Source: Alliaria petiolata (lineage: Eukaryota > Streptophyta > Magnoliopsida > Brassicales > Brassicaceae). Taken from it: a DNA stretch of 64,000 bases. Location of the stretch: NCBI GenBank assembly GCA_020283515.1, contig JAHZTW010000001.1, forward strand, positions 97,184,262-97,248,261, read 5' to 3'. Shown piece by piece: positions 24,385-36,929 of the stretch. The notes under the pieces are model-generated. The model was not told the DNA's origin, did not search any database, and saw only the letters and a program-made list of their open reading frames with translations. A program made the translations under genes and the position numbers. Position 1 is the first letter of the stretch, and each line of letters opens with the position of its first letter.

Positions 24385-25017
24385 TCATTTTACGGCTCAG
24401 ATTTGATCAAGCGGCTCTCTCTTATTTACAATCCTATCCGTCCACGTCTCATGTTAGAGTTTGTGGCCGTCAGATCATCCTTTATAATGCCTCTTTATCC
24501 TCCTCCTCGAGCTCTAGGGTTTTTCTTTAGCGGATTAGCAGCTTCAGTGACCATTGGCTTCTGCCTCAGGTACGTTTCGCTCCGACGAATTATTTTGCTC
24601 ATCTCGAATCTCCTCTTCTATGATTTTCTATTGGATCTTCGTTTCCCGGAAAATCCAGTATTGTTTACTCGACGGTTTGTTTGTTTTGTTATCGACTTGT
24701 TCTATTTCGCCGGAATTTTATCGTTTAATTGTTGAATTGATCGGTGATATAGAAGATAGACGATGAGTTTATTATTTGTGTACATCTAGCTTGCGGAGTT
24801 CGATATCGATCTTCTCTGTTTATAGTGATTGTGATAGTGTTAGATGCTTTGAAAGTGAACCAATCTCGTTCGTGATCAATGCTACATTAACTTTTTTGCT
24901 CTGTGTTGAGACTTGAGAGGCGTTTTTGTTGCATATTGAAAATGTTTTTTTTTTTTTGTTTCTTCGTTTCTCAGAGTTGTAATCTAAGGTTTCGGGAGTT
25001 TCCATTGGAGTGAAAAG

Positions 25018-26252
25018 ATGTTTTCTGCACAGCACAAAATCCACAAGGAAAAGGGAGTGGAACTCTCTGAGTTGGATGAGCAAGTCGCGCAGGTTTGATC
25101 TTTATACTTATTGTTCTGTGTACATTTCTTTTAGAAATGGTGAAAGTTTAAGAGTTTCTGATGTTTTTTTTCCTTTATATCTCTGTTTACTTACTTAGGC
25201 GTTCTTTGATTTGGAGAACACCAACTCTGAGCTGAAAAGTGAGTTGAAGGATTTGTACGTCAACTCGGCTGTGTGAGTGGATTCTTTTTTTTGTTGTTGT
25301 TGTTTATGATTGGATGGTTTTACTCTTGGAGATAATAATAAACAACTGAAATTCAACCTCTTTTTTTCTTTTTGTAGTCAAGTTGATATCTCTGGAGGAC
25401 GCAAGGCAGTTGTTATCAATGTTCCTTACAGACTGAGAAACGCTTACCGGAAAATCCATGTCAGGCTCGTTCGTGAACTTGAGAAGAAATTCAGCGGAAA
25501 GGTGTTTCTTTTTTACATTTTCTTCTGCCACTTAATGTTTTACTGAGTGGCTTGATTGAATGATAGATGCAATTGTAGATTGTCTTTGTTATGGAATCTC
25601 AGTTTATATTGAGAAAAGAGTCTTTCTATGTTTCAGACAATCTTTTTTACCTTTTCTTTTGCCAATTAGTGTTTTGTTGAGTTGATTGATTTGTCATGGT
25701 TTGATTGAAAAGATAGACGCAAGTCTTTGTTATGAATCTCTGGTTTTATTGAGAAGAGAATCTTTCTATATTTCAGTTACTTGGTTTAGCTGATTGACCG
25801 TTTAGTTTCCTGATATGATCTTCTTCTTCTCTCTTGCCTATGCTTAGGATGTGATCCTCATTGCTACAAGGAGGATTGTGAGGCCACCAAAGAAGGGCTC
25901 AGCTGCAAAGAGACCACGCAACCGTACTCTGACCTCTGTCCATGAAGCCATACTTGATGATGTGGTCTTACCCGCTGAGATTGTTGGGAAGCGCACCAGG
26001 TACAGAATCGACGGCACCAAAATCATGAAGGTCAGTATTAATCCAAAGATCATATTGATTGATCTTCCTGTTTCACGATTATCTTTGTTAACTTTCTGTA
26101 ATCTAATAAACGGAATGGAATGTGTTTTGAAGGTGTTCTTGGACCCAAAGGAAAAGAACAACACAGAGTACAAGCTTGAGGCTTTCTCTGCGGTTTACAA
26201 GAAGCTGACCGGCAGAGATGTCGTCTTTGAGTTTCCCATCACTGAGGCCTAA
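25018..26252 (+). CDS. RPS7: 40S ribosomal protein S7 (eS7), 5 coding exons
   Basis: A component of the small cytosolic ribosomal subunit. Coding exons are 25018-25092, 25199-25272, 25378-25501, 25848-26030 and 26133-26252. They total 576 nt, giving 191 aa, the usual eS7 length. The protein starts MFSAQHKIHKEKGVELSEL and contains VDISGGRKAVVINVPYRL, RPPKKGSAAKRPRNRTLTSV and a C-terminus YKKLTGRDVVFEFPITEA. A leader intron is likely: a donor at about 24569 (CTCAG|GTACG) and an acceptor at about 24975, just before the ATG exon. It shares an upstream region with the DUF639 gene. Confidence 0.95.
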
Positions 26253-26422
26253 GAGTTGAAATGAAAACTTTAGAGAATCTATTGTGATCTCAGATATTTA
26301 AGTCCTTGTTTTTTTGTTTTGGTTTACTTTTGATGTGTCATGACATTGGTTTTACTTCCGAAATGTGTACCATCGTCAAATTTGTCGGTAGTTTTGAGTT
26401 TGCTGGGCAAAGGACAAAATCA

Positions 26423-26800
26423 TAGTCTTGAAATATGTTTTGCTTATATTTGGATGAAACCAAAAGTCTTCAATTCAGAACAAAGTACATAGACGTGATA
26501 ATAGTTCTGGAGTGTTCCAGTGGGACGAGTATAATTACCATTCGGAAACGATGATGACTACGTTTAGAAGCTCGTGTGGCGGCACATCGTCATATCAATT
26601 TCTGCTAACCATTTGAGTTTGTAGATGCTTCTTCTTCGCTAACTCCATATTGCTTCTTATAACAGTTGATCTAGTCTGTGAGGTATGCTCTGCTCATATC
26701 ATCATAAATTCCTAATCATCATGCCATTGTCACGTGTTAAGGTTTGATTATCAAACAACAACGTCATGATTTTTATATATTCCTAGCTCAAAGCCAAACA
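26423..26800 (-). pseudogene. Terpene synthase last-exon fragment
   Basis: This stretch is a diverged copy of 28828-29245. Shared pieces include aatatgttttgcttatattt, ttcttcttcgctaactccat, attgcttcttataacagttg and ctcaaagccaaacatatcatt. It covers most of the last coding exon of the neighbouring terpene synthase, the last intron and the edge of the previous exon. Deletions and substitutions break the frame. Immediately after it the sequence switches to the AMSH1 upstream region. Confidence 0.85.
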
Positions 26801-27213
26801 TATCATTTTCTTATATATTGATCATAAAGCAAATACACTAATCATGAATGATTTGAATCGAGATTTCTTCCTACCGACAAGGGATCGGTCTGAATCGGTT
26901 TATATACTCTTTAAAAATGCCTCAAATCTCAACCCACCCACCCGCCAAAAATATAAAAGTACGTTTTTGCCCCCCCCGAAAGAAAGTCAATTTACTCTCA
27001 ATCAGCGTCGTTTTGTTGTTCCTCGCCAATCGCCCATTATCGCGGCCTCTTTACCTTCTCGCCGTCTGATCGGTTCCCACCCTGAGACGATTCCGACACC
27101 GACTGGTCCTGAGCTCCGAGATCTGCTTCTCATCGTCGTGCTCTTTCTTTACTCCCTAATTTACACGGAAAGCGGGAAGGAAGATTGCTTTTATCTCTCT
27201 GGTCTGAGCAGCT

Positions 27214-28202
27214 ATGGGGTCGTCTCCTGAGATCATCGATATCTCTACTAGTGCTCGGAGAATAGACGTGGATGATCGTATTTCTCTCATATTTTACTTC
27301 AGGATCGCAGATAATATCCTCAAACAGGTTTCGTGATCATACTCGACTTTTGATTTGGCATATGTTTGTCTCCCTTTTAGTTTGTGGTATCTTTGAGGTA
27401 TCATATTACTAGTTTACTTTCTGTGATTCGTTTAACCTAGTCCTTTGACATTCATCCTTGTATAATCTCATTGGAATTTTGGATATCAGATGCTCTGTTT
27501 CAAGACTTGTTCTTAGGCGAGTGGAAGCACATTTTTATTTCGAAACCGCATCTTGTTTAACAGAATTCCAATTTGATTTTGGATTTCGTCAACTTAATTT
27601 TAAATTTTTGGCTTCTTGTTTCTCTGAATGTGATTTCTTTGGGCTAAAGTCATCTTATTCGAGTTTCTAAAATCATCTGGATACACGTTTTGTAGGCCAA
27701 CATATTTCGGGCAGAGAAGAATATAATTGATTTATGTGTTATGCTTCTACGTTTTTCGAGGTGAGAAGCTGAAACTCTTAACACTTGTTTCTTTGTAGAG
27801 GGAACAAGATCCTAACACTTTTGATTCTGACATCAGTTATGTTTTTTGTTTTTCTCTAGCTTGGCTCTCGAGACTATACCCTCCCATCGAGATTACAGAA
27901 CAGCTCCTGAAAGCAACAAAGAGTACTTGAGAATGGTAAAGGATGTAATAACCCCTGTCAGTGTTTTGTCTATCAGTCAAGAGTAGTTTGATGTGAGCAT
28001 TTATCTTGTCTAGAGACTACTGGATGCCTTGACTGAGTTGGAGAAGTTGAAACCACTCGAACAGCAATGGATCGATGAAAAGCCCATATCTCGAGATAAT
28101 GTGCAAGCTCATGCTGCAAATGGTTCCCAAGCTTGGTCTTCGGCTGTAAAACCATCGTTGAGGAGCAGGTGGCGCAACCTGTACTTCTCGTCACAGCACT
28201 AG
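27214..28202 (+). pseudogene. Truncated AMSH1 copy encoding only the MIT-type N-terminus
   Basis: This is a partial duplicate of the AMSH1 gene at 39575. Exons 27214-27327, 27696-27760, 27860-27935 and 28014-28202 correspond to AMSH1 exons 1-4, keep frame and have intact splice sites. They would encode 147 aa (start MGSSPEIIDISTSARRIDVD). Homology to AMSH1 ends at about 28172, near KPSLRS, and a stop follows nine codons later. The JAMM protease domain is absent, leaving an N-terminal helical region that in AMSH proteins binds ESCRT-III. About 370 bp of upstream sequence is also shared with AMSH1. Downstream (28180-28345) is unrelated. It could be transcribed; I call it a pseudogene because the catalytic part is gone. 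Confidence 0.8.
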
Positions 28203-28801
28203 TGCTGGCGCTGTGTTTGAGCGTTATAGGATCCATGCTATGGGGACTAGGTCTTGAGCCGAGCACTATTTTGGAATGAATTCGGATGCTGATTACTTGC
28301 TGACGGGCATCTTTTTCCACGCGTCGCTTGTTGATTGGAAGGTGCAAAATCGCTCCTAATAAATTTCCTTTTTAGTAGTCATAATTCTCAACTTCCCATA
28401 ATATAATTAATAATTTTACATGTACATAGCACACTCATTAGTATATACAGTGTATGATAAATATTTGTGAAAAATTGCAAAAATGGAATAGATGATGACT
28501 GTTGCAACTTGCAGGTGTGACAGTCACCATGTGAGATGAGAGTTCAAAGATCCGTTCTGTTTCGGAAATCATAATCAATTTTTTTTTTGTTGAAAACTTT
28601 AGTAAAAGGGCTTTGCGTTTCTTAAAAAAGATTCAATTTAAAACGTTTGATTTTGTTTTGGAAATTTTTTTTTTTTCTTTAAAACTTGAAAAATAAGTAA
28701 ATAATTCAGAAAAAAATAGAGTTATCTTTCATATTTTTCTAAATTTAAAAACCTAATGAATTTAGTGATTATGAATCATTCATGTTTTCTTTTAATTTTC
28801 T

Positions 28802-31800
28802 CTAATCATCAAGAACATATATATCTTCAAATATGTTTTGCTTATATTTGGATGAAACCAAAGACGTGATATAGCTCTTGAGTGTTCCAGTGGGGCGGGT
28901 ATATATATCATCTGTTATGTAACTAATATTCACGATACGGAAACAGTCGATGATGACCAATTTTAGAAGCTCGTGTGGCACATCGTTTGCCTTGAGAAAC
29001 TCCTCATTCGCCACCTTATCAACTTCTGCAACCATTTGACGAAGTTTTCTAAAGGCTTCTTCTTCGCTAACTCCATATTGCTTCTTATAACAGTTGATCG
29101 AGTTTGTGACGTATCCTCTGCTCATGTCATCCTAATCATCATGTCATAAAGTGTGAAGGTTTGATTATCGAACAACAACGTTGTGGTTTACGGATTATCG
29201 AAAACTAGGAAACGTATTCGTACCTCAAAGCCAAACATATCATTCATCAGTCGCGCTTTTGTAGTTACTAATCTAGCGAGCTTATCTCTAGATTTCAGCC
29301 AGTCATAAGCTTCTTTCTTGGAGATATTTTCCGTAGCCATCAAAGTACCTGCCATGGTAAGAAACACAGCGATCTCGATTCCAGCAACATCTACGTACTC
29401 TTCAAAACTAGGCAGGTGACCCGCTCCTACCCATTTGGCTAGTTGAAGGTTGGCTCTCACCACACTCTTGTACTGCAATGCCTCAAAATCGTAAACACAT
29501 ATATAATTTACTACCTTTTTTTTGCTAAAATATAATTTACTACCTTCTCCAAGCATTATCTAGGGTTGGTTAGTCTAGCTATACAAAAAGGTGTAATTAA
29601 ACACATAATTTTAAGTAATTATACAACCACCAAAATGAACTATAAAAAATGGGAAAATATTATTTTCGACAATCTGAACATAAAAGACAGAGACACCCTT
29701 TTTGCAATTGCACAAATCTACAAAAAAAAAAAACAAAAAAAAAATCTACACTAATATTTTCTTTTTCTTTTTTTTCAAGTTGGATCTAATAAAAAATATA
29801 AAAAAACTTGAAAATGTTTCAAAACTTTAAGATGTAGATCAACCCAATACACAATGATGATCAAATATATAAATTAAGTATAGTCTTAGTTAGCATTATG
29901 TATTTTGAAAATGAGTTATAAATAAATAAATTAGTGTACATGACCAGTAGAAGTTTTCACAAAGTATTTCAACATTAAAAGAGAGAGAGAAACATCAAAA
30001 AGTAAGAAAGAAAACAACATTAAAAGAGAGAAAAAAACATCAAAAAGTAAGAAAGAAAACAAAGTGGGGTTGAGAACTCCATGAGAAACCATCAACACAC
30101 TATCAACAAGAGTGGTTCATTTTTTTAATATTAAATTTTAATTATATACATTGAATTATATTAAAATATCATATTTTATTGTTTAGAAACTGATTTTAAA
30201 AACCGCCGATGAAGATGTTCTAAAGTGGACAAAAATATCATAGTAATGAAAAGTTAAAATGGAATTACAAAAACCTAACAATTGTGAATTCACAAGTAAA
30301 AAAAGTTAAAAGAACACGAAATATTTTTTTTTATTATTGACTATTGAATATTTTTTTTCCCACAAGTATGTGAATAATCTTTACAGACTCTTATGCATAT
30401 ATATAAGCCCTTAGACCAACTCTAATGGTAACTTTTAGGTGTTTAATTAAGTGTTTTTAATAATAAAACTGAATAAAAAAATATTTAAATGTGTCTTATA
30501 TTTTAGATCAGCGTCTAAATTAAAACTTTTTTTAGGTTAAGAAATGGAAAATATTAAAAATAGATATATTTTTTACTTAAATTTATTTAAAAAAACATTT
30601 AAAAGTTATTAACAAAAATTTTTACTTAAATTTATTAAAAAAAAATATATATATATTTTTCTTAACACCTATCAAAAATATTTCCATTGTATGATCTAAA
30701 AACAACAAAATAAGTGTCGTACACAAAATATTAATAATTAATCAATAAAATCTATACTAATAGTGTTTCTATTGGGTTTCCTCTTAATACCCGATACATG
30801 TAGGAGGTAGGTATAAGAATAGGCTTTGTTCCTATTTCTCCTGCTCGCTCGAAGCATTAAAAATATGTTAAGAGTACTTTTACATTTTGGTACTTTTATG
30901 GTTTAGAGACATTTTATGGTCCATTTTGTTACTTTTCTAATTTTAATAGATAAAAATAAAGATGATTGAATAATTTGATTGCTTACGCTTTCAATCGTAG
31001 CGTTGACGCTGTAAGATCCTCCTAATTCTGACCCCATTTCTCTTTCAAACTCTTGGAAGGTATCAATTATAAATTTAACCACAAATTTCAAATAATCTTG
31101 TTCTCCATTCATCGCATGATCATCTGGATCCCACCTACATTATATATCAATGTATATTTATAGTCATCCTCCATATTTTTTTCTTTTAAATGCAGACTGA
31201 TCAAGCTATCTTTTATTCATTAAAATCTCTATTAATTAATAATATTGTAATTTATGCAAATGTTGATTTATAATTAGTATTTGATTAGCGGGTACACGAT
31301 TATGGTAGAGACTAGAGATTGCTATAACCTTCCTTAAAGTGATTAATTGTTTCATCATGTATACAAGTAAGATTTTTTTTTTGTTCCCCGCATTTGTTGT
31401 AATTTGAGTGTTTAAAACCGAACATAGATTACGGCTATTCCATTATTTTAAAATATATCTTTTATATTATTAGAAAATATATATTCTTAATTTTGATTCC
31501 TTTAATCATATATATATAAATATATAATATCATTACGTATGTAGGGTACCTCTCGAGAGTATTGGCGAGGCTTTCTACCTCACGGAGAGAAGCATATCTG
31601 TCACACGTATCATCTAGAATTATTTGAGCAGTGAACAACTTGGTCAGCATAATCCTCACACGTGAGTATTTTGGCTCGAAGTATGCTAGCGCAGCGTGGT
31701 TATATTCCACGAGCCTGTCTCGGTAGTAAGGTGGTAACTTAGATTCCAAGTCTTGTTCCTTGTACCATCTTGCATCCAAACATTAGAATTATGTCAAGCT

Positions 31801-34800
31801 CCAAAAAGTAGATATACTAAACACTAGTAATTATTGAGGAGGTTAATTCTCCAATACTTTGAAAGGATCTTGAGTTCTTGAAGGTAATGCAGCTGTAGGA
31901 ACTTGAAGTTAAGCTTGGCAAACTTGAGTAGCGTCTTGTCGTTATCTTCTTCTTGTTCGTAGAACCAGATATATTCCATCGCGACTATTATCTCCATGTT
32001 CTTATGCTGCGGGAGATCCAGAGCTTTTCGTATGCGCCTTGAGAGCTGAAGCTGACACGTCCCATTTGCAGCTAATGGTTCCAAGTAACTCAATGCGAAG
32101 CTCAAGGCTTCGTCCAGTATATAATCTGTTGTCGTCGCCATGTGAGCAGCTTCATACAAGCTCAGGATGCCCTTAGCATCTCCGGCAAGACATTCCTTAA
32201 ATTCTCCATTGTCCCCTTTGAATCTCCTAAAAACATCTGTTGACCAAAATGAATAATAACCTTTTGTTTACTTACTAATCAATTAATAACTGACACTTGT
32301 ATACGTCCATAAGAACGTCGATCATGATCACGCTCACAAGCCGGACTATCTATTTGTAGATCCTATTCATATCCGATCCAAATGTTTGTTAAACGTACTC
32401 TAAACATACGTAGTCATATTTATAAACTTTATTATTATATATATATATATATATTATATATATTCAAAGGGGATCCAGGAATAATTTGTATACGGGGCAC
32501 ATAACAATATATAATTTTTTACTACAAAATATTAAAATAGATTTAAAAAATATTTTTTTTGATATAATTATAAAACAAAATATTTAGTACACAAGTTTAT
32601 ATTTTAATATTAGTCTAATCGTAATACCTTACAAAAGCACATGATATTGAATTTGAATGCGATATATTAGAATAGTTACAAAGTAGATTATATGAAAAAG
32701 AGAAGCAAAACTTTAGTGAATAGAAAAATATTAACTACGTAAATGTAAAGATATATATAAGAAAATGAGATATTTTTGATAGGAAAAAAATAATGTAATT
32801 TATAAAAAGTTGAGAAGAGATGGAGAAAAGAAAAGAAACATTAAGTATATATAATTAAAACTTCTATTTTTCCATAAGAACCACAGAATCCAAGGATAAC
32901 TTCGCCTAATCTCTATAGATACTCTAATATTTTTTCCCATCAACCAAAGATAATGATAATTAACATATAAAGAGGTTTGGGTGAAAACCTGAAATTGGAG
33001 CCCTTAAAAAAAATATATATATATATATAATTAAAACAGTACATTTTTGTCAATTCACGTAATCAGATGATCCCATTTTAGCTTAAAAAACAGTATGGAG
33101 CACATGCCCCACACTATGTCTTCCTCCGTCCGCCCCTGTATTTATTATATTTGTTTTCTCTTTTAAATTTTAATTACCGAGGTCCCCTATTCAATACTAC
33201 GTACTAGGCATGGGAATTATAATCGAACCGAACTGGTCGAACTGAACCAAATTTTTCGGTTTTCAGTTCTAGTTCGGTTTTAGTTTGATTCCGATCGGTT
33301 ATAGTTTGATAGTTTGAAAATTAGTTCGATTCTCGGTTCGGTTTGATTCAGGAAACCGAACAGTTACCCGGTTATTATTTTTTAACCAAACCATACCAAA
33401 CTATATCGAACCGAAGAACCGAATTATCCGAAACTATCCGAAATATCAGAATTTACCTAAATTTATCCGAATTTAACTGATTTTAATCGAATTTAAACTA
33501 AAATTAAAAAGTTGATTAGTTTCGATTTTAAAAATTAAGAACCAAACTACACGAGAACCGAACTAACCGAACCGAATTATTTTTCGATTAGTTTCCTAAA
33601 TCCGAACTATCCGAATCGAATTATCCGAAGAACCGAATTCGCAGGTCTACTACGTAGGTTGGAGGAAAGAAGATCACTTGCACCCACTTAAATTTTATAA
33701 TTTTAAAAGATTAGATTCGTATATACTCGGTTATATAATAAATTAATTTAAAATTCATGAAAATAAATCAAAAGCAAAAAGTAAAAGTTAAAATCGAACA
33801 ATTATTATTTTATTTTGATTATAATTTTTTTTCAATTAAACTTTATCGTAAATTTCTAAATATTTAGAGTTTTATATTCTTATATAGATTATCTTTATTG
33901 TCAACTATCTAGCTATTTATATGTATATTATTTTTTTAAAACTTTGACCAATTGATTATTATAAATTTATTTTTTTACCATATTTGATTTTTTTAAGTGA
34001 AAAAAATATTACCTGTGTCAAAATCTGTTCAATTCAAGTTTTTGCTCTTAGATTTCTAGAAAAGAAAAAGATCTAATCGAACATTCCAACAACTAACATA
34101 CTGAAATCTGGTATTAATTTGTTTATATAGAAGTTAGTAGTATATTTTCTTAAGATTAGTATTTGATTGTATATTTTCATATACAAAAGTTATTCACTTT
34201 GTTTTTATTTTATTTTTATGTTAATTAGCATTTTTCACACATTCAACTCTATATAACAAAATATGTAAAGCTATGTCGTTTAATTATTTGACGTTTGCCC
34301 CCACTACGTTGTCCATGTTTTTATTCCTTTTGGTTATGTTTCAAATTTCAATAAATGATTTATATTATTATGCACCAAGTAAAATAATTTTTTGGATCTG
34401 CTTCGGTATACTAGGTTTTTTTTTGTTTTTTGTAACTGTGCTTCTGTATACTAGTTGCATAAGCTAAAAGATCGTCTACTCAGACCACCTCCATTACACA
34501 TATTTGGAAGTGTCTTTAGATTAATAAATATTAAAAAAGCAGTAAATAGTTAAGAAAATATTTTGGGGGTGTCTTTACAAAGATACTAAAGACATTAAAG
34601 ATCTCTTATGTGGCAGCTTTTAATTGGAAGGTAAATTTTTTTTTTTCTTCTTTCTTTATTTGCTACAAAAACATACGGGAATTCGGCCAATTCGTATCCA
34701 AACTAATAGAAGTGTAACGTATTAGTACCTCAACTATTTTGGTGTGCGAATTAGTACCTCAACTCATAATAATATGTATATTAATACCTGAACTTCGTGT

Positions 34801-35892
34801 TGTTTAGCCGAAACCAACCTTAACCATTTTTCCGTTAGTCAACCTTACGGTTCCGTTAGCAGAGATGAGTCATCCGCCACGTCAAATTCTCCGTTGGAAC
34901 TGTGACCAAAACGACGTCGTTTTGATCGTCGAAAAATAAAAAAAAATAGACCCAAAACGACGTCGTTTTGGTCGCAATTCCAACGGAGAATCTGACGTGG
35001 CGGGTGACTCATCTCTGCAAACGGAACCGTAAGGTTGACTAACGGAAAAATGGTCAAGGTTGGTTTCGGCTAAACAACTCGAAGTTCAGGTATTAATATA
35101 CACATTATTAGGAATTGAGGTACTAATTCGCACACCAAAATAGTTGAGGTACTAATCCGCTACACTTCTATTAATTCGGGTACGAATTCTAACTTTTCCA
35201 TATATTAATTATTTTCTAAGACCCTCATAAAAGTATGAGGGTTGAGGTTGCTCTCACAAACCTAGCTAGATATAGAGTCCTTACCAGAAGAAATGTTGTG
35301 GCCATATGTCCTGAAAGCCCAGAAGATGACGGAAACAGTGTACAAATCATCTTCACCAGCGATCATCTCTTTTATCTTTTTGAACCCCTCTTTTAGAATC
35401 TCCTTGATCTCATCCTCGAAATGATACGCGAGACCAAGGGTCGCCAACAAATAGATAAAAAGAATTTTTTGTTTGGTCGAGTCAGTGCCTTTGGGAGACA
35501 TGAACATGTCTCTCACTTGTGGCTCTAGTGCTTCGATTTCTCTTCCAAGCGCATCAATTTCCTTAAAAAATAAGGTATAACATTATTTTATATCCTAAAG
35601 AGCTAGAGAGAGAGAGAGAGCGAGAGAAGAGACTTACTGAGAAATTAACATGAGCAGAGACGAATTGATGACCCCATTCAGAAGGTGCCAACTTCTTGAA
35701 CGTGCGATTATTTTCTTCATCATCACAAGCCAGAGTATTAGCAGTGGCCTTCAAAGGAATAAGCTGTGCAGGCTTCCTAGGAAATGACGTCAGCGAAAAG
35801 CGAGAGAGTTTGCATGCGGGAAGTGAATTGGTCTGAGAACGAATAGAGAGTTTAGATCCAAGTTTTGGTCCAAAAACTGTTATGGCTTCCAT
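28802..35892 (-). CDS. Terpene synthase, probable plastid TPS-a type (7 exons)
   Basis: Class I terpene synthases ionise prenyl diphosphates with Mg2+. Exons, 5' to 3': 35638-35892, 35285-35561, 31858-32236, 31550-31768, 30987-31134, 29224-29472 and 28802-29131. The sum is 1857 nt, 618 aa, in frame, with the seven-exon structure usual for this family. The first ~55 residues (MEAITVFGPKLGSKLSIRSQ..., rich in Ser/Arg/Lys) look like a plastid transit peptide and precede FKKLAPSEW, the RRx8W-region equivalent. The metal-binding DDxxD is DDTCD (exon 4). The second motif reads NDMFGFEDD. Two introns are large: intron 2 (~3 kb) carries a foldback element, and intron 5 (~1.5 kb) a tiny LINE-tail insertion. 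It is likely orthologous to the At1g48800/At1g48820 group. Substrate and product cannot be read from sequence. Confidence 0.9.
29501..29546 (-). mobile_element. LINE-tail-only insertion with 17-bp target duplication
   Basis: The 17-bp repeat atataatttactacctt occurs at 29501-29517 and 29530-29546. Between them are only 12 bp that read TTTAGCAAAAAA on the minus strand. It lies inside terpene synthase intron 5, 46 bp from the exon 6 border. Confidence 0.6.
29966..30062. repeat. Two-copy ~46-bp tandem repeat
   Basis: aacattaaaagagagag and catcaaaaagtaagaaagaa follow each other twice (about 29970 and 30016) with one small indel. It lies within terpene synthase intron 5 and has no coding content. 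Confidence 0.7.
33205..33650. repeat. Region rich in aaccgaac / gttcggtt motifs
   Basis: Dozens of short complementary motifs (cgaaccgaact, cggttcggtt, tatccgaa) fill ~440 bp of terpene synthase intron 2. This makes it strongly self-complementary. It resembles a dispersed plant repeat type. Boundaries are approximate and no ORF is present. Just to its left, cgcccctgta (33131) ends a TE-like motif, tccgcccctg. Confidence 0.45.
34680..35195. mobile_element. Foldback element in terpene synthase intron 2
   Basis: Two arms of about 220 bp are inverted copies: about 34683-34925 and about 34955-35190. They start with aattcgtatccaaactaata on the left and end with tattaattcgggtacgaatt on the right. 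Both arms include caaaacgacgtcgttttg around a ~30-bp loop. There is no ORF. The structure is that of a non-autonomous foldback or Mutator-like element. It can form a very long hairpin in the terpene synthase pre-mRNA. Confidence 0.7.
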
Positions 35893-36169
35893 ATTCACCA
35901 CTATAATGATGTGGGAATCGATGTTTCATCACCAAATTTATAGGCACAAAGTTTTTGTCACATGAAAGCAACAATTTAACAAAGAAGCAGATTTTGCATG
36001 CCGAGAGTAAATTGGTGTCACCACCAAAATTATAGGCACATTATGATTGCCGCCACTTGACAAAATTACAAAGAGATAGTATGTTTTGTCACAAGAAAGC
36101 AATATCCTAGAAAAAGTAAATTTTATTTTATTTTTGGTTAAGTTGGTAGAAGCATCTCTATCGGGAGGT

Positions 36170-36726
36170 TCTAATAACAGTATCTTTTTTTTTTTGTCAT
36201 CTGAAAATTTATTAAAACTTTGACCGATACATACACTGATACATGGACTGATACACGTAAGGATGCATTGACAGATACTACGAACTACACCAAGAAAAAA
36301 AACCACACTAAGGGAGTCAAAGGCCAAACAAACCCTAACAAAGGGCGACCATGGTCGAACACTATGATTAAACACGATTACAAACACTTAGACAGACGAA
36401 ACCTTCACCACAAAAAAACTAACCAGGACACAACAAAGAAAAAACGGGTAAAAGATAAAGAAAGGATAATAGCACCTGAAACCAAAATACTAAAACTGGC
36501 CTCTGAAATCGAAAAACACCCACATTCTTCCTATGAAACCAGGTAGCGCCAGAGAAGGCTGAAAGACGATGAGCAACGAGAGTATACACCACTACCGCGT
36601 GCTCAAATCAGCAACAACTCCAACAGGATAGGAAGCAGGACCCCAACTAGATCAGAAAAACAGAAACAAACTCCAGCTACGCCAATCCAAGAACAAGATG
36701 AGATCGAGAATCTAATAACAGTATCT
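36170..36726 (-). mobile_element. 5'-truncated LINE/retroposon with 16-bp target duplication
   Basis: tctaataacagtatct occurs at 36170-36185 and 36711-36726, a perfect 16-bp target-site duplication. The 525 bp between ends on the minus strand with AATAAATTTTCAGATGAC then a poly(A) run, like the 3' end of plant L1 LINEs. An ORF on the other strand (36220-36546) is rich in Thr/Lys and not convincing as a gene. Confidence 0.8.
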
Positions 36727-36929
36727 AAACAATAAAAAATGGAAAAATTAGAAAGCAAGAGAGATGATGAGAATTGGTTCTCAACGAGTAACGATGAGAG
36801 ACTTTTTAGCCACTTGTCATCTTATGAATGGTTTAATTTCGGCTTTTAAAATTAAAAATTATTTATTTATTTAAGTAATAATATTTTATTATTTTGAGTA
36901 GAGATGAACCAAGAGACTTACACATTGAA

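Noticed and set aside
30771..30790. Helitron-like start TCTATACTAATAGTG on the + strand
   Set aside because: No matching 3' hairpin and CTRR end was found before terpene synthase exon 5 at 30987, so at most a short remnant.
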